DNA of 64,000 nucleotides from CAKRJP01 sp963597615 (GTDB lineage: Bacteria > Bacillota > Clostridia > Lachnospirales > Lachnospiraceae): contig CAVBQS010000026.1 in assembly GCA_963597615.1 (NCBI GenBank), positions 1-64,000 on the forward strand. Reading direction: 5' to 3'. How positions within the stretch are numbered: the stretch's first letter is position 1; every line of letters starts with the position of its first letter. Shown in pieces: positions 32,974 through 42,383 of this stretch. The notes beneath the pieces were generated by a model. That model saw only the letters and a program-made list of their open reading frames with translations. It was not told the DNA's origin and made no database searches. The translations under genes were made by a program, and so were the position numbers.

Positions 32974-35900
32974 TTACTTAAAGTATGCAACACCCGACTC
33001 AAAAATCTTCATATCCTGCTCTCCGTAAATGTTCATGGCTACGGATCTTGCACGTCTCTCAGAGTGAGCCATCTTACCAAGAACACGTCCATCCGGGCTT
33101 GTAATACCCTCGATTGCAAGGTAAGAACCGTTAACATTCCACTCTTCATCCATGGTGATATTTCCTTCTGGATCACAGTACTGGGTTGCCACCTGTCCGT
33201 TAGCAAAAAGTTTCTCTAACCATTCTTTATTGGCCACAAAACGTCCCTCTCCATGGGATGCAGGATTGGTATATACGCCTCCTAATTCTGCCTGGGCAAG
33301 CCATGGGGACTTGTTAGTTACCACCTTGGTGTATACCATCTTGGAAATGTGGCGACCAATGGTATTGTAAGTCAAAGTTGGGGAATCTGGTGTCTGACCG
33401 GTAATGCTTCCATTTGGAACAAGACCTAACTTAATCAGTGCCTGGAATCCGTTACAGATACCAAGGGCCAGTCCATCTCGCTTCTGCAAGAGTTTCTCCA
33501 CTGCCTCTTTGATCTTAGCATTCTGAAAAGCTGTTGCAAAGAATTTTGCAGATCCATCTGGCTCATCACCGGCACTAAATCCACCTGGGAACATGATGAT
33601 CTGGGCATCGTTAATTGCCTTCTCAAAAATATTTACAGAATCTACGATATCTGCTGCTGTCAGGTTCTTAAATACCTTTGTCTCTACCTTAGCACCAGCT
33701 CTTTCAAAAGCTTTTGCACTGTCATACTCGCAGTTGGTTCCCGGGAATACAGGAATAAATACCTTAGGCTGTCCAATCTTATGGCTGCAAATGTGAATAT
33801 CCTTTGCATCATAAAGACCGGTCTCTACTTTTTCATCCTGGCCTTCTGCCCCAGAATTTGTAGCAAATACAGATTCTAAAGTCTCTTTCCATGCATCCTC
33901 TGCCTCAGAAAGGCTGATCTTCACATCCCCATAACTGAAGGCCTCATCATCTGTTACTTCACCAATTACAGTGTAGGCAAATCCAAGATTCTCCAGCTGG
34001 TCTGCAGGCACCTCAGCTACCAGATCACCAAATCCAGGAGCAAAAAGATCCTTAGGATCTACATCTGTAGAAAGACTTACTCCCATTCCATTACCAAAGG
34101 CCATCTTGCTGACTGCTGCCACAAGACCGTGACGATCCAGGGCATAAGCTGCCTTAATAGCTCCAGCATGGATAGCTTCTGTAAATTTACCATACTGGTC
34201 CATAACCTTCTCATATACCGGAACATCATATTCATCCGTAGGAATCTGAAGCCATACAATTTTATCTTTTGCCTGCTTAAACTCTGGTGTAATAATATCC
34301 TTCTCTGTAGCTACATCTACTGCAAAGGAAACCAAAGTTGGGGGCACATCAATATCCTCAAAGGTTCCTGACATACTATCCTTACCACCGATGGAAGGAA
34401 GTCCGTATCCAAGCTGTGCATCATAAGCTCCAAGAAGAGCTGCAAAAGGCTGACTCCATCTGCTTGGATCTTCTGTCATTCTACGGAAATACTCTTGGAA
34501 GGTAAAACGAATCTTAGAGTAGTCGCCACCATTTGCCACAATCTTTGCAATAGACTCTGTCACTGCATAGATGGCTCCATGATATGGGCTCCAGGTAGAA
34601 AGATATGGGTCAAATCCATAACTCATCATAGTTACGGTATCACAGTCTCCCTTAGATACAGGAAGCTTTGCTACCATACTCTGGGTCTCTGTCATCTGGT
34701 ATTTACCACCATGAGGCATAAATACAGAAGCAGCTCCGATAGAACCGTCAAACATTTCTACAAGACCTTTTTGTGAGCAAACATTGAGATCCTTTAAGGT
34801 CTCTAACCATTTCTTCTTAACATCGGCTACTTCCGTTCTAGTTAAAACGCTGTCCTTTCTTGCCGGAATATCCACAGCCACAGCAGTCTCCTGATGAGCT
34901 CCGTTGGTATCAAGAAATGTTCTGGAAAGATTTACAATTTCTTTTCCTCTCCAAGAAAGCACTAACCTTGGCTCCTTAGTTACTTCAGCTACAATAACAG
35001 CCTCTAAGTTCTCTTCATTTGCATAAGCTAGGAACTGGTCTACATCCTTTGGATCTACTACCACTGCCATACGCTCCTGAGACTCAGAAATGGCAATCTC
35101 TGTACCATCTAAGCCGGCATATTTTTTAGGCACCTTATCAAGATTTACCCGAAGGCCATCTGCCAACTCACCGATAGCTACAGACACACCACCGGCACCA
35201 AAGTCGTTACACTTTTTAATAAGCTTACTAACTTCTTCTCTCTTGAACATGCGCTGAATTTTACGCTCTGTAGGAGCATTTCCCTTTTGAACCTCAGCTC
35301 CACAAGTCTCAATAGACTCCAGAGTATGAACCTTAGAAGATCCTGTAGCTCCACCGCAGCCATCACGACCGGTACGGCCACCTAAAAGGATAATGATATC
35401 TCCCGGATCAGAAGTCTCACGGATAACAGCCCGTCTAGGTGCTGCTCCCATAACAGCTCCAATCTCCATACGCTTGGCTACGTAATTTGGATGATAGATT
35501 TCTTTAACAGCTCCTGTAGCAAGACCAATCTGGTTACCATAAGAACTATATCCATGAGCTGCCTCTCGAACCAATTTCTTCTGAGGGAGTTTTCCCTTTA
35601 AGGTATCTTTAACTGATACTGTAGGATCTGCTGCTCCAGTTACACGCATAGCCTGGTATACATAAGTACGTCCAGACAGGGGGTCACGAATAGCACCACC
35701 TAAGCAGGTAGCTGCTCCACCAAAAGGTTCAATTTCTGTAGGATGGTTGTGGGTCTCATTTTTAAAGTTAACAAGCCACTCTTCCTCTACACCGTCGACC
35801 TTTACCGGTACCACAATACTACAAGCATTGATTTCCTCAGATTCCTCCTGGTCTTCAAGCTTTCCTTCTGCCTTTAACTTCTTAGCTGCCAAAAGGGCCA

Positions 35901-36741
35901 GGTCCATAAGGCAAACAAACTTATCATTTCTTCCTGCATAAATAGATGCAAAATCTTTCTTATACTGATTATAAGTTGCCTCGATAGGAGCCTTATAATC
36001 TCCCTCTCCAAAACTTACATCTGTAAGCTCAGTGGAAAAAGTAGTATGACGGCAGTGGTCAGACCAGTAGGTGTCAAGAACTCGAATCTCTGTCATAGAA
36101 GGATCTCTGTCTTCTTCTCCATGGAAATACTTCTGAATATGAAGAAAATCCTTGAAAGTCATAGCAAGTCCCAAGGAATCATAAAGCTCTTTAAGATCTG
36201 CCTCTGACATATCTTTGAAACCATCAAAAATTATTACATCTGCAGGTTCCTCAAACTTAGTCACCAAGGTCTCAGGTTTTTCCAAAGTAGTTTCTCTGGA
36301 ATCTACCGGATTAATGCAGTGCTCTTTAATGGCTGCAAATTCTTCGTCAGATACCAGGCCTTCTTGACCCACAACTACATAAGTAGTAGCTGTACGAATC
36401 ACAGGCTGCTCATCTTCTTTAATAAACTGAATACACTGAACTGCAGAATCTGCTCGCTGATCAAACTGGCCTGGCAAAAATTCTACAGAAAAAATTCTGC
36501 TGTTTTCTCCAACCGGAAAATCTTCCTGATACAAAGTATCTACCGGTGGCTCTGAAAAAATACCATGGCATGCTTTTTCAAAGGTTTCATCTGAAACATT
36601 TTCCACGTCGTAACGAATCAGCACTCGAACTTCCTTCACATCCTTAATGCCAAGATAGCTTTTAATCTCGTGCTTTAAATCCTTTGCCTGTACAGCAAAC
36701 TCTGGTTTTTTCTCTACGTATACACGTCTTACATTGCTCAT
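32974..36741 (-). CDS. purL: Phosphoribosylformylglycinamidine synthase, single-chain
   Basis: Fourth step of purine synthesis: converts FGAR to FGAM with glutamine and ATP. 1255 residues, a single polypeptide of the clostridial type with N-terminal, ATP-grasp-like synthase (NFKNETHNHPTEIEPFGGAA) and C-terminal glutaminase parts. The glutaminase has Cys in ALGICNGFQAL and the His/Glu pair in MAHSERRA. Bacillus splits this into PurL, PurQ and PurS; here no separate genes are needed. No purine riboswitch was recognised in the 110 bases upstream. Other pur genes are absent apart from purA. Confidence 0.95.
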   Translation of the reverse strand: MSNVRRVYVEKKPEFAVQAKDLKHEIKSYLGIKDVKEVRVLIRYDVENVSDETFEKACHGIFSEPPVDTLYQEDFPVGENSRIFSVEFLPGQFDQRADSAVQCIQFIKEDEQPVIRTATTYVVVGQEGLVSDEEFAAIKEHCINPVDSRETTLEKPETLVTKFEEPADVIIFDGFKDMSEADLKELYDSLGLAMTFKDFLHIQKYFHGEEDRDPSMTEIRVLDTYWSDHCRHTTFSTELTDVSFGEGDYKAPIEATYNQYKKDFASIYAGRNDKFVCLMDLALLAAKKLKAEGKLEDQEESEEINACSIVVPVKVDGVEEEWLVNFKNETHNHPTEIEPFGGAATCLGGAIRDPLSGRTYVYQAMRVTGAADPTVSVKDTLKGKLPQKKLVREAAHGYSSYGNQIGLATGAVKEIYHPNYVAKRMEIGAVMGAAPRRAVIRETSDPGDIIILLGGRTGRDGCGGATGSSKVHTLESIETCGAEVQKGNAPTERKIQRMFKREEVSKLIKKCNDFGAGGVSVAIGELADGLRVNLDKVPKKYAGLDGTEIAISESQERMAVVVDPKDVDQFLAYANEENLEAVIVAEVTKEPRLVLSWRGKEIVNLSRTFLDTNGAHQETAVAVDIPARKDSVLTRTEVADVKKKWLETLKDLNVCSQKGLVEMFDGSIGAASVFMPHGGKYQMTETQSMVAKLPVSKGDCDTVTMMSYGFDPYLSTWSPYHGAIYAVTESIAKIVANGGDYSKIRFTFQEYFRRMTEDPSRWSQPFAALLGAYDAQLGYGLPSIGGKDSMSGTFEDIDVPPTLVSFAVDVATEKDIITPEFKQAKDKIVWLQIPTDEYDVPVYEKVMDQYGKFTEAIHAGAIKAAYALDRHGLVAAVSKMAFGNGMGVSLSTDVDPKDLFAPGFGDLVAEVPADQLENLGFAYTVIGEVTDDEAFSYGDVKISLSEAEDAWKETLESVFATNSGAEGQDEKVETGLYDAKDIHICSHKIGQPKVFIPVFPGTNCEYDSAKAFERAGAKVETKVFKNLTAADIVDSVNIFEKAINDAQIIMFPGGFSAGDEPDGSAKFFATAFQNAKIKEAVEKLLQKRDGLALGICNGFQALIKLGLVPNGSITGQTPDSPTLTYNTIGRHISKMVYTKVVTNKSPWLAQAELGGVYTNPASHGEGRFVANKEWLEKLFANGQVATQYCDPEGNITMDEEWNVNGSYLAIEGITSPDGRVLGKMAHSERRARSVAMNIYGEQDMKIFESGVAYFK

Positions 36742-36852
36742 AAATTGTCCTCCACTTATGAATCGGTCTTTAGTAATAGTTGTATGGTTTCATTGTATCA
36801 TAGATCTTGTTATTAAGTATATTAATATATTTAAATATATTTATAATTTCCA

Positions 36853-37617
36853 CTAATTTATTTCTTGTAAAGAACCCTTTTTACTGTCAAAAATGGCCAA
36901 AGCTCCAAGAACTACAGTAAATAGTGCTAAAAAGCCTCCAAAAACCAAGGCTATCCGCACTATAAAATCAAAGAAAAAGCCTTCCGGAAGCATATTGATC
37001 ATATAATCTGTAGTTGGATCAAAAATCCACAGATTGTTGGTGAAAAAAATATGGTGAAAGAGTCGGAAGCTAGCATCAAAATTAATACTGCAACCTACTG
37101 CTATTACAATAGCAAAAATCCCTGTAATCACCAAAGCTCTTAGATGCCCCAAAAAAAATTCCTTGAACTGAATCTTTTTGTCTGACCATAATTTTTTCAC
37201 GGCAACAAAAAACAATATTAAAAGAGAACTAAGAATGCAAAAATTCCGAAGTTTCAGTCCTCCTAAAAATAAATTTCTCACATCCGCCATATGAAGCCTG
37301 TCCTGCTCGTTGAAAAAATCCTGATATTCTCCATCTACCATAACATCAACGGTTAATTCTTCTTCTTTTCCAATAAGATAATCCATCATATACTCTGTAA
37401 CCTTCATAACATCTGAGTCTGTCATGTCCAGGATTTTTGCAACCCCATAGGTTTCATATTCTCTTTCATAAAATCCATAATCTGAATCTCCATAGATAGC
37501 TACTTGAAAAGCTGTAAGGAGAAGCCCCACAATAAGCAGCAACATCCCCAGGGTAGTAAAAATCTTATACTTCAAAAATCCACCTTCCCTTTCTAATTTT
37601 TGAATCTCTCTCTTCAA
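36853..37617 (-). CDS. DUF1461 (TIGR01906) integral membrane protein
   Basis: 254 residues with four or so helices: N-terminal FTTLGMLLLIVGLLLTAF, a central FCILSSLLILFFV, then LVITGIFAIVIAVG and a C-terminal FGGFLALFTVVLGAL. Between helix 1 and 2 is an external loop with HMADVRNLFLG, the motif of the TIGR01906 family. Function unknown in the family. It stands alone, divergent from the LysR gene. N terminus MKREIQKLEREGG is charged. Confidence 0.8.
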   Translation of the reverse strand: MKREIQKLEREGGFLKYKIFTTLGMLLLIVGLLLTAFQVAIYGDSDYGFYEREYETYGVAKILDMTDSDVMKVTEYMMDYLIGKEEELTVDVMVDGEYQDFFNEQDRLHMADVRNLFLGGLKLRNFCILSSLLILFFVAVKKLWSDKKIQFKEFFLGHLRALVITGIFAIVIAVGCSINFDASFRLFHHIFFTNNLWIFDPTTDYMINMLPEGFFFDFIVRIALVFGGFLALFTVVLGALAIFDSKKGSLQEIN

Positions 37618-37706
37618 ACTTTGAAATCTATTCTATCAGAATGCCCATTGTTTTTCACCCTGTTTTGACTTATAATACAAATAGTTTTTAATAAGGAGCA
37701 CTTATT

Positions 37707-38621
37707 ATGGATATCAATTATGAATTATATAAAGTTTTCTATTATGTAGCCTCCACCTTAAGTTTTTCGGAAGCTTCTAAGAAACTTTTTATCTCCCAAT
37801 CGGCGGTAAGCCAATCAATTAAATCTCTGGAAAAGAAGTTAGGTCAGACCTTATTTATCCGCAGTACCAAGAAGGTTTCCTTAACCCCTGAGGGGGAGAT
37901 TCTTCTGCGACACGTAGAGCCTGCCCTTCACATGATCCACAGGGGAGAGTCTCAACTTTTAGATGCCAATTCCACCGGAGGCCAAATTCGCATCGGCGCC
38001 AGCGACACCATTTGCCGGTATTTTTTGGTACCTTATCTAAAACAGCTTCACGAAGAATTTCCTCAGGCCCATATTAAGGTAACCAACGCTACTTCCATAG
38101 GCTGTGTGGAACTTTTAGAAAGCGGACAGGTAGATTTAATCGTGGTGAATCTTCCGAACCCATATTTGCGGAATATTTCCAATGTTCAGGAGATTTATAC
38201 TTTCCGGGATGTATTTGTGGCAAACGCTTCTTTTAAAGAGTTAAAGGGGCGAAAACTTAGCTTAAAAGAATTATCTGATTATCCCATTTTAATGTTAAAT
38301 AAAAACAGTACTACCAGTGAATTTTTGCATTCTATTTTTCAGCAAGAACAACTGGATCTGATTCCGGAAATTGAACTTAGCAGCAATGATCTTTTAATTG
38401 ATCTTGCTGCCATAGGCTTGGGAATCGCCTTCGTGCCGGATTATTGTATCCCTAAGGATTCCAAAGATCTTTTTATTGTGGAGACCACTACCAAAGTTCC
38501 CACCAGGCAACTAGCCGTGGCCTACAATAGCCAAATTCCAATTTCAAAATCAGCACAATCCTTTTTAAATCACTTGCTAAATCTGCCCCCTACAGATTCT
38601 TGCGGGCAATCTTCAACATAA
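37707..38621 (+). CDS. LysR family transcriptional regulator
   Basis: 304 residues: winged helix-turn-helix at about 1-60 (FYYVASTLSFSEASKKLFISQSAVSQSIKSLEKKLG), then a periplasmic-binding-like effector domain from about 90. AAGGAG precedes ATG. The glgB gene follows 25 bases downstream and is probably co-transcribed, so it may govern glycogen branching, which is inference. Effector unknown. Confidence 0.9.
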   Translation: MDINYELYKVFYYVASTLSFSEASKKLFISQSAVSQSIKSLEKKLGQTLFIRSTKKVSLTPEGEILLRHVEPALHMIHRGESQLLDANSTGGQIRIGASDTICRYFLVPYLKQLHEEFPQAHIKVTNATSIGCVELLESGQVDLIVVNLPNPYLRNISNVQEIYTFRDVFVANASFKELKGRKLSLKELSDYPILMLNKNSTTSEFLHSIFQQEQLDLIPEIELSSNDLLIDLAAIGLGIAFVPDYCIPKDSKDLFIVETTTKVPTRQLAVAYNSQIPISKSAQSFLNHLLNLPPTDSCGQSST

Positions 38622-38646
38622 ATAATAAGTCATATAGGAGGTTTTC

Positions 38647-40434
38647 ATGGATTTTTATAGTTTTTATACCGGGCAATCTTTTGATGCCTACACTTATCTT
38701 GGAGCTCACGTTGAGAAAAAAGGCGTAACCTTTAGGACCTTTGCCCCAGATGCTTCAGGAATTACTATTCAAGGGGATTTTAACAAGTGGCAAAACTGGG
38801 AGATGCACAAGGTACACGATGGGAATTTTTGGGAATGCTGGATTGAAAATGCAAAGCCCGGCGACATGTACAAGTACCGCATTTATAAGAAAGATGGTTC
38901 CTACACCGACCATTGCGACCCTTACGGCTTTGGTATGGAGCTAAGACCTGGATTTGCTTCCATTGTTCGTGATCTCAAGGACTATAATTTTAAAGATCAA
39001 AATTGGATGAAAAAACGCAGTATCCGAAAAAATGAATCTTTAAACATTTACGAAATGCATTTTGGATCTTTTAAAAAACCAGGAAGGGATCCCGAAAGCT
39101 GGTACAGCTATAGCGAGATGATTGATATTTTGATTCCCTATTTAAAGGAAAATGGCTACAACTATGTTGAACTTATGCCCCTATCTGAGCATCCTTGCGA
39201 CGAATCCTGGGGATATCAAAATACTGGATTTTTTAGCCCCACCTCCCGTTATGGTAGTGCCACAGATTTAAAGAAATTTGTAGATGCCTGCCACAAGGAA
39301 AATATCGGACTGATTATCGATTTTGTTCCGGTACATTTTGCCATTGATGATTATGCCCTTGGAAAATACGATGGCACTAGCCTTTATGAGTACCCCCACG
39401 ATGACGTAGGGCAAAGCGAATGGGGAAGCTATAATTTTATGCACTCTAGAGGTGAGGTCCGAAGCTTCCTTCAATCTGCTGCTAACTACTGGCTTTCGGA
39501 ATTTCATTTTGACGGAATCCGCATGGATGCTATTAGCCGAATTATTTATTGGCAGGGAGACCCGGCAAGAGGAGTCAATGGCAATGCGGTTTCCTTTATT
39601 CAGACCATGAATCAGGGCCTTAAAAATTTACATCCTACTGCCCTTTTATCTGCAGAGGATTCCACTTCCTTCCCAAAGGTTACAAAACCGGTAAATGAAG
39701 GGGGCCTTGGCTTTGATTATAAGTGGAATATGGGATGGATGAATGATACCTTGAATTATTTCCGCACAGCACCGGAGTATCGCAGTGATAACTACCACAA
39801 GCTTACCTTCTCCATGATGTACTACTATAACGAAGATTATCTCTTACCTCTCTCCCACGATGAGACGGTACATGGGAAGGCAACGGTTCTTCAAAAAATG
39901 CATGGAGACTATGAAGACAAATTTCCACAGGCCAGAGCCTTTTATATGTATATGTATGCCCATCCGGGAAAGAAGTTAAATTTCATGGGAAATGAAATCG
40001 GACAACTACGGGAATGGGACGAAAAGAGAGAACAGGATTGGGACATTTTAAAATATCCCCTTCATGATAGCTTCCATCATTTTATGGAGGATTTAAATCA
40101 CCTCTACTTAGGGCATTCCTCTCTCTGGGAGCTTGATCATGCCTCCACTGGTTTTTCCTGGCTAGACTGCCATCAGGAGGAGCGGTGCATTTATGCTTTT
40201 GAGCGTAACAGCAAGAAGGAACGAATCATTGCAGTCTTTAACTTTTCTGATCAGCTGCAAAAGGGATTTGAACTTTCCGTAAAAAATGCCAGCTCTCTTA
40301 CACCACTTTTAGACAGCCAGACAGACATTTACGGTGGGGCCAAAGCTTTCAGCAAGGCTTCTTTGAAACTTAAGGCCGGAAAAATTTCTCTTGATTTGGA
40401 AGCTTACAGTGCAAGATTTTATCTTGTATCATAA
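38647..40434 (+). CDS. glgB: 1,4-alpha-glucan branching enzyme
   Basis: GH13 enzyme that makes alpha-1,6 branches in glycogen or similar glucan. 595 residues, short against the usual 620-730: CBM48 at about 20-105, catalytic barrel from 125 with nucleophile Asp294 (DGIRMDAIS), acid/base Glu337 (LLSAEDST) and His404-Asp405 (LSHDE), and a short C-terminal beta domain. Catalytic residues are complete. No other glycogen genes (glgA, glgC, glgP) are nearby, and it follows the LysR gene. Confidence 0.93.
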   Translation: MDFYSFYTGQSFDAYTYLGAHVEKKGVTFRTFAPDASGITIQGDFNKWQNWEMHKVHDGNFWECWIENAKPGDMYKYRIYKKDGSYTDHCDPYGFGMELRPGFASIVRDLKDYNFKDQNWMKKRSIRKNESLNIYEMHFGSFKKPGRDPESWYSYSEMIDILIPYLKENGYNYVELMPLSEHPCDESWGYQNTGFFSPTSRYGSATDLKKFVDACHKENIGLIIDFVPVHFAIDDYALGKYDGTSLYEYPHDDVGQSEWGSYNFMHSRGEVRSFLQSAANYWLSEFHFDGIRMDAISRIIYWQGDPARGVNGNAVSFIQTMNQGLKNLHPTALLSAEDSTSFPKVTKPVNEGGLGFDYKWNMGWMNDTLNYFRTAPEYRSDNYHKLTFSMMYYYNEDYLLPLSHDETVHGKATVLQKMHGDYEDKFPQARAFYMYMYAHPGKKLNFMGNEIGQLREWDEKREQDWDILKYPLHDSFHHFMEDLNHLYLGHSSLWELDHASTGFSWLDCHQEERCIYAFERNSKKERIIAVFNFSDQLQKGFELSVKNASSLTPLLDSQTDIYGGAKAFSKASLKLKAGKISLDLEAYSARFYLVS

Positions 40435-40462
40435 TTTTCTCATCAGCAAGGGCCTTCTCGAA

Positions 40463-40510
40463 GAAAAAGAGCCACGAAGCAAATTAATGTTTGCTTCGTG
40501 ACTCTTTTTC
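40463..40510. terminator. Bidirectional terminator between glgB and ridA
   Basis: Long inverted repeat with CACGAAGCAAA and TTTGCTTCGTG arms, extended by GAAAAAGAG/CTCTTTTTC with one mismatch. Six-base loop. Confidence 0.9.
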
Positions 40511-40549
40511 TTTATTTTCTTGAAAATCAAAATCCTATAGAAATTTTTC

Positions 40550-40927
40550 TTACTCTTCTACAACTGCAATCAGCTCAATCTCACAGAGGGCTCCCTTTGG
40601 AAGAGTCTTTACTGCAACACAGCTTCTTGCTGGCTTTGAAGTAAAATACTGAGCATATACCTCATTAAAAGCAGCAAAATCATCCATATTTGCCAAAAAG
40701 CAAGTAGTCTTTAATACTTTATCAAAGCTAGTACCTGCCTCGGCAAGAACCGCTCCTAAGTTCTTACAAGCCTGATGGGTCTGTTCCTCAATGCTAGTTA
40801 CCTCAATTGTGTTGCTTTCCGGATTAATCGGAACCTGTCCTGCTGTATATAAAATCCCATTATAGATGTATGCCTGTGAATAAGGTCCCACTGCATCTGG
40901 TGCTTTTTTTGTTGCTACTACTTTCAT
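40550..40927 (-). CDS. ridA: RidA family enamine/imine deaminase
   Basis: 125 residues. RidA hydrolyses reactive 2-aminoacrylate from PLP enzymes. The signature is seen in DAVGPYSQAYIYNGILYTAGQ, the Arg in SKPARSCVAV near 105, and the Glu near the end of IELIAVVEE. AAGGTGA about seven bases ahead decides ATG at 40927 over an upstream in-frame ATG (40978) that would add 17 residues. It follows the MATE gene by 55 bases. Confidence 0.9.
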   Translation of the reverse strand: MKVVATKKAPDAVGPYSQAYIYNGILYTAGQVPINPESNTIEVTSIEEQTHQACKNLGAVLAEAGTSFDKVLKTTCFLANMDDFAAFNEVYAQYFTSKPARSCVAVKTLPKGALCEIELIAVVEE

Positions 40928-40982
40928 AATCATCACCTTCGACGAAAATATTTTCGCCGTCCTTTCTTTCTCCGTCATTATA

Positions 40983-42341
40983 CTACTGTCTTGTCACATC
41001 CCGCAACCACTTATACTGCTTATATCTAAGAGTTCCCATAGGCACCTTAATAAGCTCATCACACATAAGAATAGCATAGACCACCTTTACCGGGGCATGG
41101 AAGGCGAAGGCTGCCAGGGCTCCCAATATAATGGAACATCCCCACATGGTAGATACATCCATAAAAAGTCCAAACTTCGTATCTCCTCCAGACCTGAAAA
41201 TCCCTATGATCATGGTTCCGTTGTAGGACTGGGCAATGGTAAAGTATGCCATTACAAAGAACATAAATCCTAAATAATTTTTAGCCTCACTAGAAAGAGC
41301 CAGACCAGACCTTGCCAAAGGAATGGCACAAAGAATAATCAGTGCCCCTAAAACTCCAAGGCCAATACTTAGCCAAATAAAACGCTTGCTATAAGATTTT
41401 GCCAGTTCAATTTTATGTTCTCCAATGGTTTTTCCAAGATAGATTGCGGTAGCATTTGCCACTCCAAGGGTCACCACCTGGGCCAATTGTTTTGCCATCT
41501 GAGCCACAGAATTTGCTGCCACAGCAGGACTTCCTAGATGGCCAATAATAGCTGTATTTGCAGAGCTTCCAAGGCCCCACATGACTTCATTTAAAACTAC
41601 TGGCAAAGAGTAAGTAAGATAATCCTTCATAAGGGCTGCATCAGGATGAAAAATGTAGCGAAAACGAATCTTCACCACATGATTGCGAAAATGAGCATAT
41701 AGCATAGCTAGCACCATTTCCGAAATTCTCGCCGTCAAGGTAGCCAGAGCAGCACCCCTAATTCCCATCTTAGGAGCTCCTAAATTTCCAAAAATCAAAA
41801 GCCAGTTAAGGCAGACATTGATCAAAAGAGAAATACTGTAAATTCCAGTAGAAATCAGCACCCGCTCAATGCTTCGCATGATGTTTAGATATACCTGGGT
41901 CACTGCCATAAAGACGTAGGAAATTCCCACCACCTGAAGGTATTTAACTCCCTGGACAATTACCTCCGGGTCCGAGGAATAGATTTTCATAAGTCCCCCA
42001 GGGATCAAAAGAGCCAGGCCTGAGAAAATTGCCGCTGTCACGGTGCCGATTAAAAGACCGATTCCCAATACTTTTTCAATAGAGGTGGTATCCTTCTTGC
42101 CCCAATACTGGGCTGTCAGCACGTTGGCTCCTGAAGTAATTCCGGCAAAGAGAAGGGTCATAATAAATTGGACCTGTCCTGCTAGAGAAGCACCTGAGAG
42201 TACCTTCTCTCCCACTTTTCCCAACATAATCACATCTGCTGCCGTAACTCCCACATTAATGAGATTCTGCAAAGCTATAGGGATAATCAGGGCCATGACA
42301 TTTTTATAAAAGGTAAGCATTTTCTTATCAATGTTTATCAT
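40983..42341 (-). CDS. MATE family efflux transporter
   Basis: 452 residues with twelve predicted helices, more related to DinF/YeeO-like types than to the MATE at 11.8 kb: VMALIIPIALQNLINVGVTAADVIMLGKVGE at the start and TAQYWGKKDTTSIEKVLGIG in the first lobe. Exports an unidentified compound by cation exchange. It begins 18 bases after the dnaJ terminator and overlaps nothing. Confidence 0.9.
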   Translation of the reverse strand: MINIDKKMLTFYKNVMALIIPIALQNLINVGVTAADVIMLGKVGEKVLSGASLAGQVQFIMTLLFAGITSGANVLTAQYWGKKDTTSIEKVLGIGLLIGTVTAAIFSGLALLIPGGLMKIYSSDPEVIVQGVKYLQVVGISYVFMAVTQVYLNIMRSIERVLISTGIYSISLLINVCLNWLLIFGNLGAPKMGIRGAALATLTARISEMVLAMLYAHFRNHVVKIRFRYIFHPDAALMKDYLTYSLPVVLNEVMWGLGSSANTAIIGHLGSPAVAANSVAQMAKQLAQVVTLGVANATAIYLGKTIGEHKIELAKSYSKRFIWLSIGLGVLGALIILCAIPLARSGLALSSEAKNYLGFMFFVMAYFTIAQSYNGTMIIGIFRSGGDTKFGLFMDVSTMWGCSIILGALAAFAFHAPVKVVYAILMCDELIKVPMGTLRYKQYKWLRDVTRQ

Positions 42342-42359
42342 GATTTAGTCCCAAAGAAA

Positions 42360-42383
42360 CCTTTGATGATTAATCATCAAAGG
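42360..42383 (-). terminator. Hairpin across the dnaJ stop codon
   Basis: CCTTTGATGATTAATCATCAAAGG is a perfect 24-bp palindrome; the stem is ten bp with loop TTAA. The dnaJ stop TAA sits in its centre (42372-42370) and a T-rich stretch follows. It may be the transcription terminator. Confidence 0.75.

Noticed and set aside
36742..36852. Purine riboswitch upstream of purL
   Set aside because: No purine aptamer pattern or terminator pair could be found in this short A/T-rich gap.
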